Positions 1-9,192 of a stretch of DNA of 64,000 bases are shown in pieces. This DNA is from Burkholderia glumae LMG 2196 = ATCC 33617 (lineage in GTDB: Bacteria > Pseudomonadota > Gammaproteobacteria > Burkholderiales > Burkholderiaceae), in contig NZ_CP009435.1 in NCBI RefSeq assembly GCF_000960995.1, forward strand, positions 868,001 to 932,000. The letters are read 5' to 3'. Every line of letters starts with the position of its first letter. Positions within the stretch are counted from its first letter, which is position 1. Below the pieces are notes generated by a model. The model saw only the letters and a program-made list of their open reading frames with translations. It was not told the DNA's origin and did not search any database. Position numbers and translations under genes: made by a program.

Positions 1-1619
1 TTGGCGACCAGCTGCGCGGTGGCCGGCATCAGTTGCATCAGGCCGCCCGCGCCGACCGAGGAACGCGCGTTGGTGATGAAGCGCGACTCCTGGCGGATCA
101 GGCCGTAGGCCCATTCGATGTCGAGGCCGTTGGTCTGCGCGTAGCGCTCCACGATCGGCCGGTACGGCGCGGGGTAGCGCAGCGTGAAGTCGTGCAGCGC
201 GGTGGTGCGGTCGGCGGTGTTGACGGTGCGGTCGAGCAGGTCGATGCGCTTCGCGTATTCGGCCGCGGCCAGCAGCTGGCGGTCGGTCATGCCGCGCAGC
301 GGCCAGTTCCACTCGCGGTTGCCCTCGAGCCGCAGGTTCAGCGCATAGAAGCGCCGTGCCAGCGCGAAGCCCGGCACCTGGCTCATCGCCTCCACCTCGG
401 CGTCGGTCACGGTGGTGCGCGGCGGGATCACGGTCTTCTGGCCGAGCTCCTCGGCCGCGAGCTGGCCGTAGAAGTCGAAGCGGCCCGCCACCTGCTCGAA
501 ATCGCGGCTCGCGCCGCCGGCGTCGCCGGCCTGCTTCAGCGCGCGGCCATGCCAGTAGAGCCAGGCCGGCTGCGCGCGCAGGTCGGCCGGCATCTGCTCG
601 ATCGCCCAGCGCACCATCGGCCAGTCGCCCGCGAGCAGCGCCGCGCGCACGCGCCATTCGTAGCCCGGCGTCGACAGCGGCGCGCCGCCCGACTGCTTGT
701 AATACTGCACCGCCAGCGGCAGGCGCTTGATCGCCGCCTGCATGCCGATCTCGCCCCAGGCGATCGCCTGCTCGGGCTTCGACAGCGTACCGAGCGTGGC
801 GAGCATCGCCGCGGCCTGGTCCGGATCGTTGCGCGCCATGCGCGTGATCGCGATCAGCGCGAGCTGGCGCGAGGTGGCGTCGGCGCCCACGCCGCGCGCG
901 AGGAACAGCGGCGGCGCGCTCGCGGCCTGCTCGAACGCCACCGGGCGCGGGCCGAGCACGTCGGCGATCTTGCCGGCGGTGGTGGTGTAGTTCTGCTCGA
1001 ACGCGAGCCGCACCTGCCTCCAGACGTCGTCGGACGAGAACTGCTGGTTCACGGCGAGCGCCGAGATCAGATCCACGCAGCCGTCGCCGTAGTATTTCGG
1101 ATCGACCAGCAGGTCGCGCGCGATGTCGGCCACCTTCTCGCCGCGCGCGGCGCGCGACTCCAGCGCGTAGCACTTGACCTGGGTGTCGTCGTCGAGCACG
1201 AAGCGCTTGTACTGGTCGTCGAAGCCGCGCCAGTCGTGGCGCGCGCCCAGCACCAGCAGGTAGTCGTTGCGCATCCGGTCGGCGATCGCCTGGCCGTCGT
1301 AGCGCTGCAGGAACGACAGCACCGGCGCGTCGGGCGCATCGATGCGCGCGCGCCCCGAGCTGTCGAACAGCTGCGGCTTGATCTGGAAGTATTCGAGATA
1401 GGACGGCGCCGGGTAGCCGGGAATCATCGCGGCCAGCTGCGCGGCACGCGCGGCGTTGTTGGCGCGCGCGGCCTCGCGAAGCTGGACGAAGATCTGGTCG
1501 TCGTTCGACGAGACCGGGTCGACGGGTTGCGCGGCGCAGGCGGCGGCGCCCACGGCCAGCGCGAGCGCCGACAGCGTCATGGCGGCCGCGCGATATACTC
1601 GGACGAGGCTGGTTGACAT
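1..1619 (-). CDS. slt: Soluble lytic murein transglycosylase (Slt70 type), 3' end outside window
   Basis: Cleaves the glycan strands of peptidoglycan in the periplasm, forming 1,6-anhydro ends. The visible part is about 539 residues and lacks its C-terminus, which lies left of base 1. It opens with a lipoprotein-like signal (hydrophobic run ending LAVGAAAC), continues as an all-alpha superhelical region, and near the edge reaches the catalytic SLT domain: IRQESRF carries the catalytic Glu and GLMQLMPATA the following signature. I chose ATG at 1619; an internal ATG at 1580 would remove only 13 residues before the hydrophobic run. It is divergent from the folate gene at 1653, sharing a 33-base gap. 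Family assignment is secure. Confidence 0.93.
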   Translation of the reverse strand, partial: MSTSLVRVYRAAAMTLSALALAVGAAACAAQPVDPVSSNDDQIFVQLREAARANNAARAAQLAAMIPGYPAPSYLEYFQIKPQLFDSSGRARIDAPDAPVLSFLQRYDGQAIADRMRNDYLLVLGARHDWRGFDDQYKRFVLDDDTQVKCYALESRAARGEKVADIARDLLVDPKYYGDGCVDLISALAVNQQFSSDDVWRQVRLAFEQNYTTTAGKIADVLGPRPVAFEQAASAPPLFLARGVGADATSRQLALIAITRMARNDPDQAAAMLATLGTLSKPEQAIAWGEIGMQAAIKRLPLAVQYYKQSGGAPLSTPGYEWRVRAALLAGDWPMVRWAIEQMPADLRAQPAWLYWHGRALKQAGDAGGASRDFEQVAGRFDFYGQLAAEELGQKTVIPPRTTVTDAEVEAMSQVPGFALARRFYALNLRLEGNREWNWPLRGMTDRQLLAAAEYAKRIDLLDRTVNTADRTTALHDFTLRYPAPYRPIVERYAQTNGLDIEWAYGLIRQESRFITNARSSVGAGGLMQLMPATAQLVA

Positions 1620-1652
1620 CGATTTGAACAGGGAACGGAACCGGAGCACGAA

Positions 1653-2255
1653 GTGAGCGAAAGCATAGCACGCCCCCCCGCCGCCATCGCCAAGCAGGCG
1701 CTGCGCGAAACGCTCGCGCCGCTGCGCCGGGCGGCCAGCGGCGAGGCGGCCGCGAACGCCGCGCTCGCGCGCCGCGTGCTGGACCTGCTCGGCAAGCATC
1801 CGCTCCTCACGGTGGGCTTCTACTGGCCGCTGCCGGGCGAGTTCGACGCGCGCGCCGCCATCGCCGAATGGCTCGCCGACGACGCGCGCCGGCGCGCCGC
1901 GCTGCCCGTCATCGCGCAGCCCTACACGCCGCTGTCGTTTCATACCTGGACGCCGCAGGCGCCGATGCGCACCGGCCATCACCGGATTGCCGAGCCCGCG
2001 CACGGCGAGCCGGTGGTGCCGGACCTGCTGCTGATACCGTGCGTCGGCTTCGACCGGCAGGGCTTCCGGCTCGGCTACGGCGGCGGCTATTACGACCGCA
2101 CGCTGGCCGCCTGGCCGAACGACGCGCTGCCCGTCACGATCGGCATCGCCTACGAGGCGCTCGCGCTCGACGCGCTGCCGCGCGAATCGCACGACCGGCC
2201 GCTCGACTGGATCGTCACCGAGCGCCACGCCTACCGCTCGGGCTCGACGGCCTGA
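1653..2255 (+). CDS. 5-formyltetrahydrofolate cyclo-ligase
   Basis: Converts 5-formyl-THF to 5,10-methenyl-THF with ATP hydrolysis, recycling a folate storage form in the cytoplasm. The 200-residue product has the family length, an N-terminal Lys/Arg ATP-binding region (KQALRETLAPLRR) and the hallmark C-terminal motif RLGYGGGYYDRTL around residues 151-163. The start is GTG; no ATG precedes it in a sensible place, and GGAGCACGAA just upstream offers a ribosome site. It is divergent from slt. E. coli homologues are called fau or ygfA; the function is conserved, the symbol choice is open. Confidence 0.93.
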   Translation: MSESIARPPAAIAKQALRETLAPLRRAASGEAAANAALARRVLDLLGKHPLLTVGFYWPLPGEFDARAAIAEWLADDARRRAALPVIAQPYTPLSFHTWTPQAPMRTGHHRIAEPAHGEPVVPDLLLIPCVGFDRQGFRLGYGGGYYDRTLAAWPNDALPVTIGIAYEALALDALPRESHDRPLDWIVTERHAYRSGSTA

Positions 2256-2283
2256 GGCGGCCCCGGCGCGGCCGGCCGCGCGC

Positions 2284-2799
2284 CTACAGCGAGGCGGCCG
2301 CGCGCGCGGCCGTGTCGTACAGCCCCGAGGCGTGGCGCAGCAGCTGCGCGGCCTCGCCGATCTGCGCGTTGGTGAGCCCGCTGTCCCTGAGCGTCTCGAT
2401 CAGGCAGTGCTCGCGCACCTCGCGGTACTTCTCGCACAGCACGCGCCCCTCGGGCGTGACCGAGAACAGCACCTCCTTGCCCGACTTCTCGCCCGCCACG
2501 TAGCCGCGCGCTGCCAGCTTCCTGAGCGCGTAGGTGGCAACGTGCGTATCCTCGATATTGAGCACGAAGCAGATGTCGGCCAGCTTCTTCTTGCGGTCGC
2601 GATGCCCGACATAGTGCAGCAGCGAGACCTCGATGGCGGTCATGTCCTTCGCGCCGGCGGCCGCCATGCAGCGCACCATCCAGCGGTTGAACGCGTTGCT
2701 CGCCGTGATCAGCCCGTATTCGAGTTCGGACAATTCGGCGCTCGTCTCGGAGACGAGATGTTCGGACGAGACGATCTTGGTGGCGGGACGCGGCGGCAT
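2284..2799 (-). CDS. MarR-like winged-helix transcriptional regulator
   Basis: A 171-residue probable DNA-binding regulator. The centre (about residues 60-130) reads as a winged helix: TAIEVSLLHYVGHR, then KKLADICFVLNIEDTHVATY as the helix-turn-helix, then a wing ending FSVTPEGR. No ligand pocket can be named. It sits directly beside and divergent from the 5-oxoprolinase operon, so control of pxpBCA or of itself is a reasonable inference. I preferred ATG at 2799 (MPPRPATKIVS) over an upstream in-frame GTG at 2868 that would add 23 unconserved-looking residues and cover possible operator DNA. Target and effector are unknown. Confidence 0.8.
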   Translation of the reverse strand: MPPRPATKIVSSEHLVSETSAELSELEYGLITASNAFNRWMVRCMAAAGAKDMTAIEVSLLHYVGHRDRKKKLADICFVLNIEDTHVATYALRKLAARGYVAGEKSGKEVLFSVTPEGRVLCEKYREVREHCLIETLRDSGLTNAQIGEAAQLLRHASGLYDTAARAAASL

Positions 2800-2897
2800 G
2801 TCGGGTACGTCGGGAGAAGCGGTTCGGAAAGAAATGAGCCGCAGTGTACGCCAGAACCGCAAACCCACCGACTTGCGGGGATATGCTTGTCGGCGAT

Positions 2898-2927
2898 TTA
2901 TCGATAATTTACCGATGATGTATCATC
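2898..2927. promoter_or_regulatory. Two palindromes between regulator gene and pxpB (candidate operators)
   Basis: A perfect 10-base palindrome TTATCGATAA lies at 2898-2907 and a second dyad GATGAT-GT-ATCATC at 2914-2927, only 31 bases before the pxpB start. The stretch is strikingly AT-rich compared with its surroundings. Position between a winged-helix regulator gene and the operon it faces suggests operator or promoter function. This is inference; no binding consensus is recognised. Confidence 0.5.
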
Positions 2928-2958
2928 CCCGAAAACCGCTGCCGCCCGCGAGCCGCCC

Positions 2959-3615
2959 ATGACCGCTCCCCGTCTCTATCCGCTCGGCGACACCGCCGTC
3001 GTCTGCGAGGCGCCACCGCCCGCCACGCTCGAATGCCAGCGCCGGATCTGGGCCGTGGCCGAGGCCGCGCGCGGCTGGCCGCACGTGATCGACGTGGTGC
3101 CCGGCATGAACAACCTCACCGTCGTGTTCGATCCGTTCGACAGCTCGGCCGAACGGCTTATGCCGCTCCTGGAGGCGGCCTGGCAGGACGCCGACGCCGG
3201 CGCCGCGCCGGCCCGCGAGGTCGAGATTCCGGTGGTGTACGGCGGCGCGGGCGGCCCCGATCTGGCGGCGGTCGCCAAGCACACCGGCCTCACGGCCGAG
3301 GCGCTCGCGCAGCGCCACGCGGCCGGCAACTACGTGGTGTTCTTCCTCGGCTTCCAGCCCGGCTTCGCCTATCTCGGCGGCCTCGACGCCGCGCTGCACA
3401 CGCCGCGCCGCACCACGCCGCGGCTCGAGGTGCCGGCCGGCTCGGTCGGCATCGGCGGCGCGCAGACCGGCATCTACCCGGCCGCCGCGCCCGGCGGCTG
3501 GCAGCTGATCGGCCGCACCGCGCTGACGCTGTTCGATCCCGCCGCCACGCCGCCCACCCTGCTGCGGCCCGGCGACCGGGTCCGCTTCACGATCTCGGAG
3601 GTACTCGGCTCATGA
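2959..3615 (+). CDS. pxpB: 5-oxoprolinase subunit B (KipI family)
   Basis: One of three proteins forming the prokaryotic ATP-dependent 5-oxoprolinase, which opens pyroglutamate (5-oxoproline) to glutamate. The 218-residue product matches the KipI/PxpB length and carries the family stretch GFQPGFAYLGGLD (about 135-147) and the PAGSVGIGG motif (about 160-170). Its stop overlaps the pxpC start by four bases (ATGA at 3612-3615), so the two are translationally coupled. pxpA follows, completing the set. The name KipI comes from a Bacillus kinase inhibitor, but the pxpBCA context favours the oxoprolinase role. Confidence 0.95.
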   Translation: MTAPRLYPLGDTAVVCEAPPPATLECQRRIWAVAEAARGWPHVIDVVPGMNNLTVVFDPFDSSAERLMPLLEAAWQDADAGAAPAREVEIPVVYGGAGGPDLAAVAKHTGLTAEALAQRHAAGNYVVFFLGFQPGFAYLGGLDAALHTPRRTTPRLEVPAGSVGIGGAQTGIYPAAAPGGWQLIGRTALTLFDPAATPPTLLRPGDRVRFTISEVLGS

Positions 3616-4679
3616 CGACCCGCCCGGCTCAGGCCGCCGTCGAAGTATTGCGCGCGGGCCCGCTGTCCACGGTCCAGGACGCCGGCCGCCACGGCTTGCG
3701 GCATCTCGGCGTGGCGCAGGGCGGCGCGCTCGACACGCTCGCGCTCGCGGTCGGCAACCGGCTGGTGGGCAACCGGCCCGACGCGGCCGCGATCGAGATC
3801 ACGCTCGGCCCGGCGGCGTTCCGCTTCCCGCGCGCCACCCGCATCGCGCTCACCGGCACCGAGTTCGGCGCGACGCTCGGCGAGCGGCCCGCGCACGCGT
3901 GGTGGAGCCTGCCGGTGGCGGCCGGCGAGACGCTGCTGGTGCCGGTGGCCAAGCGCGGCATGCGCGGCTACCTGTGCGTGGCGGGCGGCATCGACGTGCT
4001 GCCGGTGCTCGGCTCGCGCAGCACCGATCTCGGCTCGCGCTTCGGCGGCCTGGGCGGACGCGCGCTGCGCGACGGCGACCGCCTGCCGATCGGCCCGCTC
4101 GCGGCCGGCCAGCGCGGCTGCGTCGCGCCCGAGGCGCGCGAGTTCGGCGTCAAGGCGCCGGCCTGGTGCGCGCCGTTCATGCGCTTCGACGAGGCGCCGC
4201 GGCGGCCGCGCCACGCCCATGCCCACGCGCCGTGGGCGACCCCGGTGCGGGTGCTGCCCGGCCCGCAGTACGAGGCGTTCGCCGCCGCCTCGCGGCAGGC
4301 CTTGTGGGACGACGAATGGCTCGTCACGCCGAACAGCAACCGGATGGGCTACCGGCTGGCCGGCCCGACGCTCGAGCGCGAGACGCGCGACGAACTGCTC
4401 TCGCACGCGGTGCTGCCCGGCGCGATCCAGGTGCCGCCGAGCGGCCAGCCGATCGTGCTGATGCACGACGCGCAGACCACCGGCGGCTATCCGCAGATCG
4501 GCACGGTGATCCGCGCCGATCTCTGGAAGCTCGCGCAGGCGCGCCTGAACCTGCCGGTCCGCTTCGTGGCGACCACCGCCGAGGCCGCGCGCGAGGCGCT
4601 GGCCGCCGAACGCGCCTACCTGCGGCAGATCGACGTGGCGATCGCGCTGCGCGACGAGACGCTTTCCCGGGCCGCCTGA
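3612..4679 (+). CDS. pxpC: 5-oxoprolinase subunit C (KipA, biotin-dependent carboxylase-like domain)
   Basis: Second subunit of the PxpABC 5-oxoprolinase. The 355-residue protein begins VEVLRAGPLSTVQDAGRHG, the family opening, and contains RGYLCVAGGIDV and VLPGAIQVPPSGQPIVLM, both typical of KipA/PxpC. The domain is named after the carboxyltransferase of urea amidolyase, but no biotin carrier is present. ATG at 3612 overlaps the pxpB stop. An open frame extends much further 5' but has no supported start and runs antiparallel in character to pxpB coding. Stops 37 bases before pxpA. Confidence 0.95.
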   Translation: MTTRPAQAAVEVLRAGPLSTVQDAGRHGLRHLGVAQGGALDTLALAVGNRLVGNRPDAAAIEITLGPAAFRFPRATRIALTGTEFGATLGERPAHAWWSLPVAAGETLLVPVAKRGMRGYLCVAGGIDVLPVLGSRSTDLGSRFGGLGGRALRDGDRLPIGPLAAGQRGCVAPEAREFGVKAPAWCAPFMRFDEAPRRPRHAHAHAPWATPVRVLPGPQYEAFAAASRQALWDDEWLVTPNSNRMGYRLAGPTLERETRDELLSHAVLPGAIQVPPSGQPIVLMHDAQTTGGYPQIGTVIRADLWKLAQARLNLPVRFVATTAEAAREALAAERAYLRQIDVAIALRDETLSRAA

Positions 4680-4716
4680 CGGCCCGCCCCCTCACGACCC
4701 AGGACCCGCACACATC

Positions 4717-5469
4717 ATGCAAATCGACCTGAACGCCGATCTCGGCGAGGGCTGCGGCAGCGACGAGGCGCTGCTCGGGCTCGTCACCTCGGCGAACATC
4801 GCGTGCGGCTGGCACGCGGGCGGCGCGCAGGCGATGCGCGACTGCGTGCGCTGGGCGGTGCGCCGCCACGTCTCGATCGGCGCCCATCCGAGCTTCCACG
4901 ATCCCGAGAACTTCGGACGCAAGGAGATGGACCTGCCGGCGGGCGAGATCTACGCCGGCGTCCTCTATCAACTCGGCGCCCTATCTGCGATCGCACAAGC
5001 CGAGGGCGGCCGCATCGCCCATGTCAAGCCGCACGGCGCGCTCTACAACCAGGCCGCGCGCGATGCGCGCATCGCCGATGCGGTGGTGGCCGCGATCCAC
5101 GATTTCGATCCGTCGGTGGCCGTGTACGGGCTGGCCGGCAGCGGCTTCGTGGCGGCCGCGCGGCGCGCCGGCCTGGCGGCCGTCGAGGAGGTGTTCGCCG
5201 ATCGCGGCTATCGCGCCGACGGCTCGCTGGTGCCGCGCGGCGAACCGGGCGCGCTGGTGGACGACGAGGCGGCGATGCTGGCGCGCACGCTGGAAATGGT
5301 GCGCGGCCGGCGCGTGCGCGCGGTGACGGGCGAGTGGGTGCCGCTCAATGCGCAGACCGTCTGCCTGCACGGCGACGGCCCGCACGCGCTGGCGTTCGCG
5401 CGGCGGCTGCGCGACACGCTCGGGCAGGCCGGCGTCACGCTGGTCGCGCCGGGCGCGACGCACGCCTGA
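4717..5469 (+). CDS. pxpA: 5-oxoprolinase subunit A (LamB/YcsF family)
   Basis: Third PxpABC subunit, a LamB/YcsF-family hydrolase-fold protein of 250 residues, normal for the family. It starts QIDLNADLGEGCG, the family signature with the putative metal or catalytic Asp residues, followed by SANIACGWHAGG and VKPHGALYN. It ends the operon; a strong hairpin terminator lies about 120 bases downstream. Together with PxpB and PxpC it clears 5-oxoproline arising from spontaneous glutamine cyclisation or peptide damage. No alternative function is likely. Confidence 0.95.
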   Translation: MQIDLNADLGEGCGSDEALLGLVTSANIACGWHAGGAQAMRDCVRWAVRRHVSIGAHPSFHDPENFGRKEMDLPAGEIYAGVLYQLGALSAIAQAEGGRIAHVKPHGALYNQAARDARIADAVVAAIHDFDPSVAVYGLAGSGFVAAARRAGLAAVEEVFADRGYRADGSLVPRGEPGALVDDEAAMLARTLEMVRGRRVRAVTGEWVPLNAQTVCLHGDGPHALAFARRLRDTLGQAGVTLVAPGATHA

Positions 5470-5588
5470 ACCGCCGCGACCGAAGCGGGCCGCGCCGGAT
5501 CGGCACCGCATCGGCAATGCGCCGCGCCGATGCGGTGCCGCCAGACGGCCGGTTAATGGCGCACGATCAGCCGCGGCCGACAATAAAA

Positions 5589-5615
5589 AAAGCGCCCGCG
5601 GCGCTTTGCTTTTTT
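5589..5615 (+). terminator. Rho-independent terminator after pxpBCA
   Basis: Perfect 8-base stem AAAGCGCC / GGCGCTTT (5589-5596 with 5600-5607), three-base loop, then GC and a run of six T (5610-5615). It is preceded by an A-run, so it may also work on the minus strand, where it could end transcription from the TraB-like gene. Confidence 0.85.
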
Positions 5616-5862
5616 CAAACAACCGATCGATAAAAATCAAATCCGCATTCAAATCAGGCGATTTTCAAATCGTGTCATTGAATAATGGCAGAATGATTTA
5701 CCGGTGCAATTACGCGATATTCAATCGGAACCCCAAAAAAACACGTCCGCCGCCAACCGTCAAACTAACCACGGCCGGACGGCGGAGCGCCCAATTGCTA
5801 CCACGCTCGAAGCGTGCCTCGTCGTTCTTCGTCTATTGGCCTCGCGTACTGCCGGTGGCCAT

Positions 5863-5891
5863 TGCCGGCACGTCGATTACGTGCCGGCAAC
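5863..5891. repeat. Perfect 12-base inverted repeat, 5-base loop
   Basis: Arms TTGCCGGCACGT (5863-5874) and ACGTGCCGGCAA (5880-5891) pair without mismatch around CGATT. No T-run follows on either strand, so it is not a canonical intrinsic terminator. A further partial copy of the arm (TGCCGGTGGC) lies just upstream at 5851-5860. It could be a transcript-stabilising hairpin, a binding site or a short-repeat family member. Confidence 0.75.
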
Positions 5892-6040
5892 GCCTGCCTC
5901 GCGCTTGTTTTAGTACTGCTTCCCCGTAGTGCTCTGTTCTTTACAGTTGACTCGACTGTGGAATGGAGAATAGTTTTGACAATGTTTCATGTCAATCGGC
6001 AAACGCAAGAAATCGGTAAAACTGTGGGTTTTCCCCATCA

Positions 6041-7181
6041 TCAACCGGCGTCCACCCGAAAACCTTGCCGCTTTAACAATTCGATCACACCTTTCGGGCC
6101 GCCAAGGTGCAGGGCACCGATCGCCACGAACAGGGGCCGGTTCGCCCCGGCCAGCGCGATCGAACGCGCGGCGAAGCGGCGGTTGCGCTCGTAGAGGATC
6201 TTGTTGTCCATCGCCTCGGCCACCGGCCGCGAGCGCGCGAGCCGCTCCGCTTTCGCGCTGTCCCAGGCGGCCAGCGCGTCGGCGTCGCCGATGCGCCACA
6301 GCCGGTGCAGCGCCTGCACGTCGGCGGCGTTCTGCGCCGGCGTCTGCACCAGGTCCTGGGCCAGCATCTCGCGCTGCTCGGCGAGCGTGAGGCCGGTGAA
6401 CGCGCGCATCTGCTCGGCCAGCGTCTCGAGGCCCACCACGCGCGCGCCCTTCTTCTTGAGAAACACGTTCTGCAGCTGCGCCTCGGTGCCGTATTCGGTC
6501 TGCAGCCCGGCCGACAGCGAGTCGTAGGTTTCCACCACCAGCGCGGCGAGCCACGGCCGCATCCGGCGAATTCCGTCGAGCGCGGCCGGATTGCCGCGCA
6601 GGCGCGCCGCGAGCCGCTGCCAGAGCGGCTCGGGCAGCAGCTTCGGCAGGCAGGCATAGCGGCACACGCCGTAGCGCGAGACGTCGTCGGCCGACTCGAG
6701 CAGGTCGTCGGGCGAGAGTTCGAGCGCGAGCACGGGCGAGGCGGCCAGCGCCGCGAGGATCGGCCGCCGGAACGGCTCGCCGGGCGGGTAGTCGCGCGGG
6801 TCGCCGACGTGCAGCGTACCGAGCAGGTAGATGGTGAGCCGGCCGCGCGTGGCGACGTAGAACGGCATGCGCGCCGGCTGGGCGCGCACGGCGCCGCTCG
6901 AGACGGTCGGATCGGGCGGCGGCGAGTGGAAGCCGGGCAGCGACAGGGGCGGCGACAGCCGCGCGCCGTTCAGCGGCGCATGGGCGCCGGCGCCCTGGGC
7001 CAGCGCGGCGCCGGCCGGCCAGCCGAGCCCGGCCAGCAGGCAGGCGCCCGCCAGCACCGCCTGCGCGAGTGCCCCGGCCCGTCGTCGCGAGGCACGCCGG
7101 CGCAGGCGCGTGCCGCGCACCCGGCATCCCCGCAGGCGGCGCGCCATCTGGCTCGCGCCGCGCCGCTGCGCCGCCCCGGCT

Positions 7182-7189
<8 letters not shown>
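6041..7189 (-). CDS. TraB/GumN family protein, probably exported
   Basis: A 382-residue protein of the TraB/GumN family, thought to be metal-dependent peptidase-like proteins; no substrate is established. Seen: an N-terminal Arg-rich segment followed by a hydrophobic signal-type helix (AVLAGACLLAGLGW), then the family opening YLLGTLHVGDP with its conserved GxxH, and at the end VAIGALHLGGPKGVIELLKRQGF, the second conserved His segment. ATG at 7189 overlaps the dppF stop by eight bases, implying translational coupling to the dipeptide transporter; an internal ATG at 7147 is also possible. The coupling suggests a peptide-related role, as inference only. Confidence 0.82.
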
Positions 7190-8194
<1,005 letters not shown>

Positions 8195-8198
<4 letters not shown>

Positions 8199-9190
8199 CG
8201 TGTCCCTCCCGATGGCTCGATCGCTTGCAGGTTCAAGGGCTTGATGCAGCGCGCGCGCATCATGGCGTCGCCGGGCGCGAGCTCGGCGAGCGCCGGACGC
8301 GCGGCGTCGCAGGCGGCCACGGCGTAGCGGCAGCGCGGCGCGAACAGGCAGCCGGCGGGCCGGTCGTCGCGCCCCGGCACCATCCCGGGCAGCGCGGCAA
8401 GACGCTCGGCGCCCGCGTTGTGCTCCGGAATCGCCGCGAGCAGCGCCTCAGTATACGGGTGATGCGGCGCGGCGAAGATGTCGGGCACGCGGTTGGTCTC
8501 GATGATCTCGCCCGCGTACATCACCGCGACGCGCTGCGCGACCTCCGAGACCACGGCCAGATCGTGCGAGATCAGCACCAGCGCCATGCCGCGCTCCTTC
8601 TGCAGCGACACCAGCAGATCCATGATCTGGGCCTGGATCGTCACGTCCAGCGCGGTGGTCGGTTCGTCGGCGATCAGCAGCTTCGGGTTGCAGGCCACCG
8701 CCATCGCGATCATCACGCGCTGGTTCATGCCGCCCGACATCTGGTGCGGGAACGTGTCGATGCGGTTCTTCGCGTCGGGAATGCCGACCTGGTCGAGCAG
8801 CTCGAGGGCCCGACGCTTCAGCGCATCGCCGCGCAGCCCCTCGTGCAGCTTCAGCACCTCGCGGATCTGATAGCCGACCGTATAGCTGGGGTTCAGGCTC
8901 GACAGCGCGTCCTGGAACACCATCGCGATGTCCTTGCCGATGATGCGGCGGCGCTGGCGCGGGCTCGCCCGCAGCAGATCGACGCCGTTGAAGGTGAGCT
9001 CGTCGGCGCTGACGATGCCGGGCGCGTCCACCAGCCCCATCAGCGCCATCATCGTCACGCTCTTGCCGGAGCCCGATTCGCCCACCACGCCCACCACCTC
9101 GCCCGGCGCGACGCTCAGGTCGATCCGGTCGACGGCGGCGAGGCCGTTGAAATTGACCGCCAGATTGCGGATGGTCAGAAGAGTGTCCAT
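8195..9190 (-). CDS. dppD: Dipeptide ABC transporter ATP-binding protein DppD
   Basis: Partner ATPase of DppF. The 331-residue product has Walker A GESGSGKSV, Q-loop AMVFQDALSSLNP, signature MSGGMNQRVMIAMA, Walker B LLIADEPTTALD and switch HDLAVV, then the C-terminal region with the Cys cluster FAPRCRYAVAAC typical of Opp/Dpp ATPases, which in some members binds an iron-sulfur cluster. I set the start at ATG 9190 (MDTLLTIRN), two bases after the dppC stop; an in-frame extension upstream overlaps dppC and has no homologous look. Confidence 0.93.
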
Positions 9191-9192
9191 GG

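Larger units (their letters stand above)
5470..6040. other. 571-base gene-free gap; 5616-6040 AT-rich with several dyads
   Basis: After the pxp terminator the sequence becomes far more AT-rich than anything else in the window and contains no convincing gene on either strand. Dyads: CACGCT/AGCGTG at 5802-5816; a perfect 12-base inverted repeat at 5863-5891 with a 5-base loop; a 17-base near-palindrome at 5943-5959 (ACAGTTGA-C-TCGACTGT); and TTGACA-N8-TGTCAA at 5976-5995. It lies between two convergent transcription units. It could be decayed acquired DNA, a small RNA locus or an extended 3' region. Confidence 0.6.

Noticed and set aside
33..1616. Long plus-strand open frame opposite slt
   Set aside because: Arg/His/Ala-rich translation with no domain pattern; antisense frame kept open by the strong GC bias. 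The minus strand carries clear transglycosylase motifs.
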